A stretch of 22,889 nt of DNA from CAYXWH01 sp964468755 (GCA_964468755.1 CAYXWH010000026.1:1-22889), one strand, 5' to 3'; shown: positions 1 to 7,213, counted from the stretch's first letter. Numbers and translations are program-made. Notes: generated by a model from the letters alone, not told the origin.

Positions 1-100
1 GCTGCCGATGCTATGCAACCTGGTGAAAACTTAAGTAATAATAGATAATAACTAGCAGAAGAAATTTATGCCTTACTAAAGTTAAGAAGGAGACAAATCA

Positions 101-178
101 ATGGGCACTAAAGGCAGAAAGAATGTGAAGAAGCCCAAGCAGGACAAGGCTAAGAAGCCGGAAGCCAGGAAGAAATAG
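101..178 (+). CDS. Small lysine-rich basic protein (25 aa), hypothetical
   Basis: A 25-codon ATG-to-TAG frame lies here that length cut-offs usually discard. An AAGGAG Shine-Dalgarno at 87-92 sits 8 nt before the ATG, which is the main reason to believe it. The peptide begins MGTKGRKNVKKPK and has 12 Lys/Arg among 25 residues, 2 Pro and almost no hydrophobic residues, so it should be highly charged and disordered. It has no signal peptide or membrane segment. A hairpin at 197-217 follows 18 nt after the stop. The composition would suit binding to nucleic acid or ribosomes, but that is inference; I do not recognise a named family. The strong ribosome site and the sharp composition argue against chance. 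Confidence 0.55.
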   Translation: MGTKGRKNVKKPKQDKAKKPEARKK

Positions 179-196
179 ACCAACAATGGTAAGTTA

Positions 197-217
197 AAGA
201 GAGGCGAAGCCCCTCTT
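197..217 (+). terminator. Short hairpin after the small ORF, possible weak terminator
   Basis: AAGAG pairs with CTCTT around an A-C mismatch, then GGC pairs with GCC across a GAA loop (GCGAAGC is a known very stable minihairpin). It lies 18 nt downstream of the small ORF stop. No real T-run follows, so factor-independent termination is uncertain. Confidence 0.3.
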
Positions 218-228
218 ATAAAATCAGT

Positions 229-257
229 TCCCCTTCCCCTTGTTAAGGGGAAGGGGA
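229..257. repeat. Perfect C/G-rich palindrome, dispersed-repeat-like
   Basis: TTCCCCTTCCCC-type arm: 13 bp of perfect complementarity (229-241 with 245-257) around a GTT loop, followed by a G-rich tail with two further GGGGATA-like units up to about 270. The composition resembles the short C/G-rich palindromes found in many copies in intergenic DNA of environmental bacteria. No T-run follows on either strand, so it is not a typical terminator. Only one copy is visible in this window. Confidence 0.6.
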
Positions 258-295
258 TACAGGGGATAGGGTTACCTAATAAAAGCCTGAAGGGG

Positions 296-907
296 GTGAG
301 GTCAATAAACCCTGAAATATCAGCAAAAATTGCCGAAGTGGTCGAAGCCAGCACTACCAACTTCATAGCGCAGTGCTATGAGCTGTACGAATTGCCGCCG
401 CTGGGCAGCCTGGTGAAGACCGCTGATAAAGAGGCGGGTATGGAGATTTATGGCGTGGTCGGTAATGCCGCCACCACCAGCATCGAGCCGGGACGGCGCC
501 CCATTGCCCGCGGCCGGGACGAAGCCAGCGAGGAGGCTATCTTCCGCTCCAGTCCCCATCTACTCAAGCTGTTCAAGAGCGAATTCAGCGCCCTGGTGGT
601 GGGCTACCGGCAGGGCGACCGCTGCTACCAGTATTTGCCGCCACAGCCCGCCCGGATTCACGGCTTCGTCTACCGTTGCACTCCTGAGGAAGTCACGACC
701 TTCAGTCAGTCTTTTGACTTCCTCACCATCCTGCTCAACACCCGCCTGGCAGTTCCCGCCGATGAGCTTGTCGCCGCCGCGCTGCGCCTGATGAGCCAGG
801 CACACCAGGACCACCACACCTTCCTGGTGGCGGCGGGCAAAGAACTGGCAACTTTACTCGGCGGTGACTTCGACCAGCTCAAGTCTATTCTGGGGAGGCT
901 CAAATGA
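296..907 (+). CDS. HAS-barrel-like protein, putative partner of the adjacent HerA ATPase
   Basis: This 203-aa soluble protein has an N-terminal region with PPLGSLVK (about residues 34-41) followed by a G-V-V strand and the run PGRRPIARG. That resembles the HAS-barrel (HerA-ATP synthase barrel) proteins I associate with HerA genes in some cyanobacteria and Chloroflexi. The middle, with LVVGY and QYLPPQPARIHGFVY, is also hydrophobic and conserved-looking; the C-terminus is helical. The chosen start is GTG at 296; a purine-rich AGGGGG abuts it closely, so the start is not certain, and no ATG occurs for about 48 codons. The stop overlaps the next ATG by 4 nt (ATGA), which implies translational coupling with HerA. 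No nuclease motif of the NurA type is evident. The family assignment is by recollection of motifs, without alignment. Confidence 0.6.
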   Translation: MRSINPEISAKIAEVVEASTTNFIAQCYELYELPPLGSLVKTADKEAGMEIYGVVGNAATTSIEPGRRPIARGRDEASEEAIFRSSPHLLKLFKSEFSALVVGYRQGDRCYQYLPPQPARIHGFVYRCTPEEVTTFSQSFDFLTILLNTRLAVPADELVAAALRLMSQAHQDHHTFLVAAGKELATLLGGDFDQLKSILGRLK

Positions 908-2514
908 CGGAACGACTGGGCATCGTTACTTCCGGTTCGCTGGACAAAGGCATTGAGGTCCGCCTGGACAGTGGGATATCGGTGGAGGACATGGCGGTGG
1001 GGCGTTACGTTACCATTGAAGGCAATAAACGCCGCTTTTTCGGCATCATCGCTGATGTCAGCCTGGGTGTTACCGACCCGGCGCTTACTTTCAACCCGCC
1101 AGACGTTTCCGACCCATTTATAAGTGAAGTCCTTGCCGGCACCAGCACCTTCGGCGCCCTGCGCGTCTCCCCCTACCTCACCCTCAGCAGCGACGTTGAC
1201 AGCCTGCTGGAAGGACCGCAGCCTGTAAAAACCGTTCCCAGCCACTTCTCTGCGGTCAATCTGGCATCGCAGTCTGATATTGAATTAGTCTTCGGCAGTG
1301 AGGATGAAAGAAGGTTTTTTATCGGCACCCCGCTGGACATGGAGACCAAAATTTGCCTTGACCTGCCCGAGCTGGTAAAGCGTTCCAACGGCATCTTCGG
1401 CAAGAGCGGCACCGGCAAGACATTCCTTACCAGGATACTGCTCATCGGCATGCTGCAAAAGAGCGCCGCGGTCAACCTGATATTCGATATGCACAGCGAG
1501 TACGGCTGGGCGGGCAGCAGCGAGAAAGGGACGCCGGTCAAGGCGCTGAAGCAGCTCTTCGCTTCGAAGGTAGCCGTGTTCACTCTGGACGAAGAAAACT
1601 CCCGACGGCGCAAGGTGAGCACCGATTTTGTCGTCAGGATAGGTTACGACGAGATTGAGCCGGAGGACATCTCCCTGCTGCGACAGACCCTCAACCTCAC
1701 CGACCTGGCTGTCGAGGCAGTCTACCCGTTACGCCGTCGGTTCGGTAAAAGCTGGCTGCATGATACCATGAACCTGGATAACCCTGATGAAATCAAGGAA
1801 TTGCTGGAATCACTCCGAATCCATGAGAGCACCTTTCAGAACCTCCAGCGCGGACTGGGCACCATCGGGCGGCTCCCGTTTGTGGTCCCTCACGCCCCGG
1901 AGAATGCGGTAGACCGGGTACTGGGTTTCCTTGACCAGGGGAAGAATGTCGTCCTGGAGTTCGGCAGATATAATGATATCGCCGCCTATATGCTGGTGGC
2001 GAACCTGCTATCGCGTCGCATCTATGACCGGTACCGGGAGCGGACGGAACAGGCGATAGCTGACGGGAGCGCCAAGCCGACGCCACTGGTGATTACCATT
2101 GAAGAGGCGCACAAGTTTCTCAACCCGGAGATAGCCAGCCATACCATATTCGGCACCATCGCCCGCGAGATGCGCAAGTACAACGTCAGCCTGCTGGTTA
2201 TTGACCAGCGTCCCAGCGGCATTGATGCCGAGGTCATGTCTCAGCTCGGCACCAAAATAACCTGCCTGCTGGATAATGAACGGGATATCGACAGCGTCCT
2301 TGCCGGCGTCGCCGGTAAGAGCGCCCTCCGGACAGTGCTTGCCCGTCTGGAGTCAAAGCAGCAGGCACTTATCTTCGGTCACGCGTTGCCGATGCCGGTG
2401 GTCATTAAAACACGGGAATACGGTTCTCCGGAGTCCTACCGCCAATTCACCGCTACCGCCGAGCCCCGCAGCCAAGAGCAGATAGAAAAAGACATCGAAG
2501 AACTGTGGCAATAA
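904..2514 (+). CDS. HerA-like DNA-translocating ATPase (HAS barrel + DUF87-type ATPase)
   Basis: This 536-aa protein has the full HerA layout. An N-terminal beta-barrel (about residues 1-90) is followed by an FtsK-like hexameric ATPase core with Walker A GKSGTGKT at 166-173. LIFDMHSEYG lies just after it at 192-201, a Walker B strand LVITIEEAHKF at 395-405 has the catalytic Glu pair E400-E401, and DQRPSGID is at 434-441. HerA proteins pump duplex DNA and normally work with the NurA nuclease in end resection or in defence systems. Here the upstream neighbour is a small HAS-barrel-like protein and no NurA is adjacent. ATG at 904 overlaps the upstream stop, and the 3' end overlaps the next gene by 10 nt. 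The length is normal for the family and no key residue is missing. The cellular role (repair or other) is inferred from the family. Confidence 0.88.
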   Translation: MTERLGIVTSGSLDKGIEVRLDSGISVEDMAVGRYVTIEGNKRRFFGIIADVSLGVTDPALTFNPPDVSDPFISEVLAGTSTFGALRVSPYLTLSSDVDSLLEGPQPVKTVPSHFSAVNLASQSDIELVFGSEDERRFFIGTPLDMETKICLDLPELVKRSNGIFGKSGTGKTFLTRILLIGMLQKSAAVNLIFDMHSEYGWAGSSEKGTPVKALKQLFASKVAVFTLDEENSRRRKVSTDFVVRIGYDEIEPEDISLLRQTLNLTDLAVEAVYPLRRRFGKSWLHDTMNLDNPDEIKELLESLRIHESTFQNLQRGLGTIGRLPFVVPHAPENAVDRVLGFLDQGKNVVLEFGRYNDIAAYMLVANLLSRRIYDRYRERTEQAIADGSAKPTPLVITIEEAHKFLNPEIASHTIFGTIAREMRKYNVSLLVIDQRPSGIDAEVMSQLGTKITCLLDNERDIDSVLAGVAGKSALRTVLARLESKQQALIFGHALPMPVVIKTREYGSPESYRQFTATAEPRSQEQIEKDIEELWQ

Positions 2515-3017
2515 CAACAGGTAGACGCTCTCTATACTGGCTAAGTACCGTTGCCGGAATCATTCTCGGGCTGATTTTCATTACCGCCGGCCTGGGGAAG
2601 ATACTGCACCCGACAGCCATTCTGGACACATTTTATCATTATCTACCCCGGTTTGCCCCCTACTTCTTGACTTCAGCCTTCACCGATGCTATTCTGGTCT
2701 GGCTTCCCCGGGCAGAACTGGTTATCGGCCTGTTAATGATTGTTGGTGTGCTGGCCAGGCTCATGTCAGTCCTATCCCTGCTGCTCACCGCCGGCTTCAT
2801 TGCCAACAATGTCTGGCTGCTCAATCACGGTCAGGGACACAGTCCGTGTGGTTGCCTGGGCGCCGTGGAAGAAGTATTCGGCGTAACCCTTTCCGCTACC
2901 GGGGCGCTGTATATGGATCTCGTCATGATGGTACTGGCGCTGGTTATCTTGCTCGGCTACCGGGGTACCTTTCTCAATCCTTACCCCTGGTTCCTGAAGA
3001 GAGACAGCAATGGCTAA
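2505..3017 (+). CDS. MauE/DoxX-family four-helix membrane protein
   Basis: This 170-aa integral membrane protein has about four hydrophobic helices (roughly residues 11-30, 62-82, 86-106 and 133-152). A loop with the motif SPCGCLG (Cys115 and Cys117) lies before the last helix. A CxC/GCGCLG loop and this topology are typical of MauE/DoxX-related redox-associated membrane proteins, which help disulfide or quinone-linked electron transfer. The start is GTG at 2505, inside the end of the HerA gene, so translation is probably coupled. The 3' end overlaps the patatin start by 8 nt. A functional link to the ATPase is not obvious; shared transcription is the only evidence. An exact substrate cannot be given. 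Confidence 0.75.
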   Translation: MAITTGRRSLYWLSTVAGIILGLIFITAGLGKILHPTAILDTFYHYLPRFAPYFLTSAFTDAILVWLPRAELVIGLLMIVGVLARLMSVLSLLLTAGFIANNVWLLNHGQGHSPCGCLGAVEEVFGVTLSATGALYMDLVMMVLALVILLGYRGTFLNPYPWFLKRDSNG

Positions 3018-3831
3018 ACGAAAGGTTGGCCTGGCACTGAGCGGCGGCGCTGCCCGCGGCATGGCCCATATCGGCGTACTCGACGTGCTGGAAAGAGAAG
3101 GTATCCCCATTGACATGGTTACCGGCACCAGCGCCGGCGCCGTAATCGGCGCCCTCTACGCACAGGGGAAAGACAGCAGCTACATCAAGAACCAAGCAAT
3201 CGAACTCAGCCAGAAAAGACTGACCACTTTCATTGATCCTTCCCTGCCCCACTCCGGGTTTATCCGAGGCGAGAGAATCAAGGAGCTGCTGGCCGGAGCT
3301 ATCGGCGGCAATACCACGTTCACCGAATTAAAAAGGCCCTTTGCCTGCGTGGCTACCGATATCGAGACCGGTGACGAAGTGGTAATAGCTCAAGGCTCGG
3401 TAATCGAAGCGGTACGGGCCAGCATATCTATTCCGGCAATTTTTACCGCGGTAAGACGGGGAAACCGATATCTGGTTGACGGTGGCCTGGTAAATCCGGT
3501 ACCGGTCAATCTTTTACAGCAAATGGGGGCGGATTTTATTATCGCCGTTAACGTAATTCCCGATGTGAGCGACCGAACACAACGCATGAAAAAGCAACCC
3601 GGGGAAAGAACCAAAGAGCCCAATATAATTCACGTCCTCATGCAGTCTTTGTATATCGGCACGTATGCGTTAGCCAAGATAAGCGCCGAAGCGGCTGACA
3701 TTCTTATCGAACCCCAGGTGGCGCATATCGGGGCTGGTGATTTCCACCACATTCCCGAGCTGATTCACCATGGTGAAATGGCTGCGGGAAAAGCCATCCC
3801 GGAGATAAAAAGAAGGCTGAAAATCCGCTAG
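3010..3831 (+). CDS. Patatin-like phospholipase (RssA/YlbK-type)
   Basis: This 273-aa serine hydrolase has a Ser-Asp dyad. The oxyanion loop SGGAARG is at residues 11-17, the nucleophile elbow GTSAG is at 39-43 with Ser41, and the catalytic Asp157 lies in DGGLVNP. Patatins cleave acyl chains from phospholipids or related esters at the membrane face. The bacterial RssA-like branch is about this length, has no signal peptide, and is probably cytoplasmic. ATG at 3010 overlaps the preceding gene, so it closes the four-gene run that began at 296. Two hairpins follow at 3843-3903. The true substrate is unknown. Confidence 0.88.
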   Translation: MAKRKVGLALSGGAARGMAHIGVLDVLEREGIPIDMVTGTSAGAVIGALYAQGKDSSYIKNQAIELSQKRLTTFIDPSLPHSGFIRGERIKELLAGAIGGNTTFTELKRPFACVATDIETGDEVVIAQGSVIEAVRASISIPAIFTAVRRGNRYLVDGGLVNPVPVNLLQQMGADFIIAVNVIPDVSDRTQRMKKQPGERTKEPNIIHVLMQSLYIGTYALAKISAEAADILIEPQVAHIGAGDFHHIPELIHHGEMAAGKAIPEIKRRLKIR

Positions 3832-3842
3832 CACCTCACCTT

Positions 3843-3903
3843 GATGATTGCGGAAATGCTATCATCCGGTCCGGTTTCTCCTTCTCAGCCATCTCAGGGC
3901 TGA
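3843..3903 (+). terminator. Two hairpins after the patatin gene, candidate terminator
   Basis: The first hairpin pairs GATGAT (3843-3848) with ATCATC (3861-3866). The second pairs TCAGCC (3885-3890) with GGCTGA (3898-3903) and is followed by AT-rich ATAAATTT. They lie 11 nt after the stop codon and before the fur promoter, where a terminator is expected. The T-run is poor. Confidence 0.4.
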
Positions 3904-3909
3904 ATAAAT

Positions 3910-3938
3910 TTGACTAAATTATCATGGTAAGATAAAAT
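3910..3938 (+). promoter_or_regulatory. Sigma70-type promoter of fur-feoAB
   Basis: TTGACT at 3910-3915 and TAAAAT at 3933-3938 are separated by exactly 17 bp, one mismatch each from consensus. The predicted start is near 3945, giving a leader of about 45 nt before the fur ATG. A near-palindrome TTATCATGGTAA occupies the spacer (3919-3930). Confidence 0.7.
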
Positions 3939-3943
3939 ATTAT

Positions 3944-3958
3944 TGCAAATGAATTGCA
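3944..3958. promoter_or_regulatory. Fur-box-like operator at the fur-feoAB start site
   Basis: TGCAAAT-G-AATTGCA is a 7-1-7 inverted repeat with 6 of 7 pairs matching. It has the same geometry as the canonical 7-1-7 Fur box (TGATAAT-N-ATTATCA) and agrees with it at most positions. It covers the predicted transcription start, so a bound Fur dimer would block initiation. This implies autoregulation and iron repression of the whole operon, by inference. Confidence 0.6.
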
Positions 3959-3990
3959 TTAGCGATTAACTCAGGGGAGGTGGTGAGAGC

Positions 3991-4413
3991 ATGGTGCCAG
4001 TCGTTAGTGAGCAAGCATTAAAAGCAGCGGGTATGAGGGTCACCAGTGAACGCTCCATTATTCTGGGTATCATGCGGCAGGGACATTTTGACGCTAACGA
4101 AATCTACCGTCGCGCCCGGAAGAAAGACCCGCGTCTCAGCCTATCCACGGTGTACCGTACCATGCAGGCATTCAAGAGAATCGGGCTGGTGGATGAGCTT
4201 CATCTCAGTGACACCCACCATCATTATGAAGTAAAACCACCTGTCGAACATCATCACCTGGTTTGCCTCGGTTGCAGCCGGGTTATCGAATTTCAATATC
4301 CCCTCTCTCGATATGTAAAAAATATGGTGCCTGAAGCCAGAGATTTCACCATCTCGGAATGTGAAATCCGTATAAAAGGTTACTGCTCCCGGTGTAGCCA
4401 AAAACAGGTATAG
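3991..4413 (+). CDS. fur: Fur-family metal-responsive transcriptional repressor
   Basis: This 140-aa protein has a winged-helix DNA-binding domain (about residues 7-82; recognition helix around LSTVYRTM at 51-58) and a dimerisation and metal-binding domain. Metal ligands are visible as HHHYE (76-80), HHH (87-89) and two CxxC pairs, C92/C95 and C132/C135, the structural zinc site of Fur and PerR proteins. A GGGGAGG site 10 nt before the ATG supports this start. It lies 71 nt upstream of feoA in the same direction, behind a promoter with a Fur-box-like palindrome, which favours an iron sensor over Zur. PerR remains possible because a Fur/PerR distinction cannot be made from these residues alone. 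Confidence 0.88.
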   Translation: MVPVVSEQALKAAGMRVTSERSIILGIMRQGHFDANEIYRRARKKDPRLSLSTVYRTMQAFKRIGLVDELHLSDTHHHYEVKPPVEHHHLVCLGCSRVIEFQYPLSRYVKNMVPEARDFTISECEIRIKGYCSRCSQKQV

Positions 4414-4484
4414 GTTTCCAGATGTGTAACGGGAAGATACCGGCATTAGCAATTGGGAACAAACGGAGAAAGGAATTATGAATA

Positions 4485-4727
4485 ATGTCACCGGGTAAGC
4501 TGGTTTCTCTTCGACAGATGCAACCTGGTCAGCGTGGTAGAGTGGTTGAAATCCACGGCGGCCACGGAATGATTGCTCGGCTTGGCGCACTTGGTATCCG
4601 ACCCGGTTGCCGTATAACCAAGATCAACTCGATGCTGATGCGGGGCCCGGTCACCATCCAGGTAGGCCATACTCAACTGGCCCTCGGTTATGGCATGGCC
4701 AGCAAGATACTGTTAGAGCTTATTTAA
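4485..4727 (+). CDS. feoA: FeoA ferrous iron transport accessory protein
   Basis: This 80-aa SH3-like beta-barrel protein has the family features: a start with SLRQMQPGQRGRVVEI, the central ARLGALGIRPGCRI stretch (about residues 30-45), and VTIQVGHTQLALG near the end. FeoA is a small cytoplasmic protein that acts with the FeoB permease. An AAAGGA site 10 nt upstream supports ATG 4485. A nearer ATG at 4478 is out of frame and closes at once. Six nt separate its stop from feoB. Iron regulation would come through the fur promoter upstream. Confidence 0.9.
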   Translation: MSPGKLVSLRQMQPGQRGRVVEIHGGHGMIARLGALGIRPGCRITKINSMLMRGPVTIQVGHTQLALGYGMASKILLELI

Positions 4728-4733
4728 CTCGAT

Positions 4734-6440
4734 ATGAAAATACTACTCATGGGCAATCCCAATGTAGGTAAAAGCGTCGTCTTCTCCCGTCTCACCGGTG
4801 TACATGTTATCGCCTCCAATTATCCCGGGACAACCGTGACCTATACCAAGGGCGCTATGAAAGTGGGAGACGAGATGGATGAGGTCATTGACGTACCCGG
4901 GACCTACTCGCTGGAACCCACCTGTGAAGCTGAACACGTGGCGCTCGATATGCTCCAACAGGGAGACGTGATTATCAACGTGATGGACGCCACCAACCTG
5001 GAGAGAAACCTCAATCTGACCTTGCAGCTACTGGAAATGGGCGTCCCTATGCTGGTGGCACTGAATATCTGGGATGACGCCCAGCACCGGGGGATACATA
5101 TTGACCTTAAACGCCTGGAAGAGCTATTAGGAGTGCCGGTTCTCCCCACGGTAGCCACCACCGGACAGGGTATTAAAGAACTGGTTGTCAATATCCCCAA
5201 TGCGCGGGCGCCCAAATTACCTCCACACAGTGCTGACGAGCGCTGGGCAACCATCGGCAGCATTATTGGACAGGTACAGCAGGTAACCCATCGCCATCAC
5301 ACACTGAGTGAGCGCTTTGGCGACGCCAGTGTCCGCCCGGTAACCGGGGCGCTTATCGCCATAGCTGTCCTTGTCGGCATGTTCTTTTTTATCCGCTTCA
5401 TCGGTGAGAGTCTTATTACCTATATCCTTGACCCCCTGTTTAATATCCTGTGGAGCCCGGTAGTACTGAAGATAAGTGACCTGCTCGGTGGCTCGGGCTT
5501 TTTCCACTCAGTTTTAATAGGAAATTTCACCGGCGGAGAGGTAAATTATGTGGAGGCCTTTGGACTGCTGACCACGGGGCTCTACGTACCCTTTGCCATG
5601 GTGCTACCCTATATTACTTCGTTTTACTTTGTGCTTGGTATCCTTGAAGACACCGGCTACCTGCCCCGCTTAGCCGTCCTGATGGACACCATCCTGCACC
5701 GCCTGGGCCTGCACGGCTATGCCATTATTCCCACCCTGCTCGGGTTTGGCTGCAATGTCCCCGCAGTGATGGCGACCCGTATTCTGGAAAGCAAGCGGGA
5801 ACGGTTTATCGCGGCGACGCTCATATCCATAGCGGTACCCTGCGCAGCTCTTCAGGCTATGATTTTCGGCCTGGTGGGAGACTACGGTATCCAGTATGTA
5901 GCTATTATCTACGGGACACTGTTTATCGTCTGGATTGTCCTCGGTTTCATAATGAATCGTGTGGCCAAGGGATACAGCCCGGAACTGCTTATTGAAATAC
6001 CGTCGTACCGTCTGCCGCCATGGCGCGTCATGCTGCACAAACTATGGATACGGCACTACGGCTTTTTAAAAGAAGCCATTCCCATTGTCCTCGGCGCGGT
6101 TCTGGTTATCAATATCCTCTATATCCTGGGGGTATTTGAGGCTATCGCCAACTTTACCGCACCGGTAGTCACCGGACTCCTGGGACTGCCCAAAGAGGCG
6201 GTCATGGCGCTGGCAATCGGTTTTTTACGTAAAGATGTTGCGATGGGTATGCTGGCACCGCTGTCATTAACCGCCGAGCAACTGGTAGTGGGCAGCGTGG
6301 TTCTGGCCATGTTCTTTCCCTGCATCGCCACCTTCGTCATCCTGATACGAGAGCTTGGCATCATTACCATGTTGAAGTCATTAGGCATTATGATAGTAAC
6401 CGCCCTCGTGGTTGGCGGGCTGCTGAACTTAATCCTTTGA
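4734..6440 (+). CDS. feoB: FeoB ferrous iron permease with N-terminal G domain
   Basis: FeoB moves Fe(II) across the inner membrane. The N-terminal GTPase domain has G1 GNPNVGKS (7-14), the G2 threonines in YPGTTV (30-35), G3 DVPG (53-56) and G4 NIWD (111-114). The membrane part begins near residue 203 and carries the two Gate motifs, with Cys340 in GFGCNVPA and Cys370 in VPCAA. The total is 568 aa, shorter than the 700-770 aa of E. coli-type FeoB. Only about 50 residues separate the G domain from the first helix, so the helical regulatory domain looks cut down. No good Shine-Dalgarno precedes the ATG, which fits coupling to feoA 6 nt upstream. Confidence 0.93.
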   Translation: MKILLMGNPNVGKSVVFSRLTGVHVIASNYPGTTVTYTKGAMKVGDEMDEVIDVPGTYSLEPTCEAEHVALDMLQQGDVIINVMDATNLERNLNLTLQLLEMGVPMLVALNIWDDAQHRGIHIDLKRLEELLGVPVLPTVATTGQGIKELVVNIPNARAPKLPPHSADERWATIGSIIGQVQQVTHRHHTLSERFGDASVRPVTGALIAIAVLVGMFFFIRFIGESLITYILDPLFNILWSPVVLKISDLLGGSGFFHSVLIGNFTGGEVNYVEAFGLLTTGLYVPFAMVLPYITSFYFVLGILEDTGYLPRLAVLMDTILHRLGLHGYAIIPTLLGFGCNVPAVMATRILESKRERFIAATLISIAVPCAALQAMIFGLVGDYGIQYVAIIYGTLFIVWIVLGFIMNRVAKGYSPELLIEIPSYRLPPWRVMLHKLWIRHYGFLKEAIPIVLGAVLVINILYILGVFEAIANFTAPVVTGLLGLPKEAVMALAIGFLRKDVAMGMLAPLSLTAEQLVVGSVVLAMFFPCIATFVILIRELGIITMLKSLGIMIVTALVVGGLLNLIL

Positions 6441-6571
6441 AGCTGCTCCGCGAAACCCCGACCTCAGTCTTCATTAGCTCCTTTTCCGATAGCTGCCCAC
6501 CGGAGAGCAACTTGACCGACAAATGGAACCCCCTGCCTCATTGTTTTTCCTCGCTTGCGCAGGATATAATT

Positions 6572-7213
6572 ATGGTAATGCACTGGTTCTATTATGTAGC
6601 AAGATATTTAACCGGGTTGTTTCTGTTTACTTTCACCCGCTTTCAAATTATCGGCCGGGATAATATACCCGCTCACGGCCGGCTGCTGGTTGTGGTCAAT
6701 CATATCCACCTCGCCGACCCGCCGGTAGTGGGTGTCAGTATTAACCGAAAGGCAATATTCATGGCTAAAGAACAGCTATTTCGCCACTGGCCGTTACGAT
6801 TCATCGTGAAGAATTACGGCGCTTTTCCGGTACGCCGGGGGCGCTGGCGCCAGACACTCCGGCAGGCTGAAGAATGGCTGGCGCGCGATGTCGCTTTAAT
6901 CATATTCCCGGAGGGCAAGCGGAGCCGTACTTTCCGATTGCAGCCGGCTCTTACCGGGCCGGCGCTGATTGCCACCCGCTTCAATACCCCGGTTTTACCC
7001 GTTGGTATCTCCGGGACCGAGAAAATAAGCGGGCCTGTCTGGTGGCTCCGGCGCCCCGGTATAACAGTAAACATCGGTCAACCCTTTTACCTGCCAGCAG
7101 CCGAAAGCCGGCCAGGCAAGCAAGAACTCACTCAATTTACCGATTTTATAATGACCCGTATTGCTGAACTTCTTCCACCGCACTACCGGGGAGAGTATGG
7201 AGCCAAGATATGA
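6572..7213 (+). CDS. PlsC-type 1-acyl-sn-glycerol-3-phosphate acyltransferase
   Basis: This 213-aa enzyme should add the second acyl chain to lysophosphatidate at the inner face of the membrane. Motif I is NHIHLAD (HX4D with H44 and D49), motif III is FPEGKRSR (112-119), and a hydrophobic N-terminal stretch (about 8-24) can anchor it. The frame is open back to a TTG at 6437, but those 45 residues look unlike the family. The ATG at 6572 has AGGA 7 nt upstream, so I use it. The stop overlaps the ispH ATG by 4 nt (ATGA). The family also contains acyltransferases of other lipids. Lipid and isoprenoid genes are thus transcriptionally coupled here. Confidence 0.85.
   Translation: MVMHWFYYVARYLTGLFLFTFTRFQIIGRDNIPAHGRLLVVVNHIHLADPPVVGVSINRKAIFMAKEQLFRHWPLRFIVKNYGAFPVRRGRWRQTLRQAEEWLARDVALIIFPEGKRSRTFRLQPALTGPALIATRFNTPVLPVGISGTEKISGPVWWLRRPGITVNIGQPFYLPAAESRPGKQELTQFTDFIMTRIAELLPPHYRGEYGAKI

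Noticed and set aside
1..48. Open frame at the left edge (ends AADAMQPGENLSNNR, TAA at 46-48) that could be the tail of an upstream gene.
   Set aside because: Only 15 codons are visible, other frames also end soon, and nothing in the residues is recognisable, so it is not listed as a gene.
6437..6571. N-terminal extension of the acyltransferase from TTG 6437.
   Set aside because: The 45 residues look unlike the family, and ATG 6572 has AGGA at 7 nt; the region is better read as spacer after feoB.
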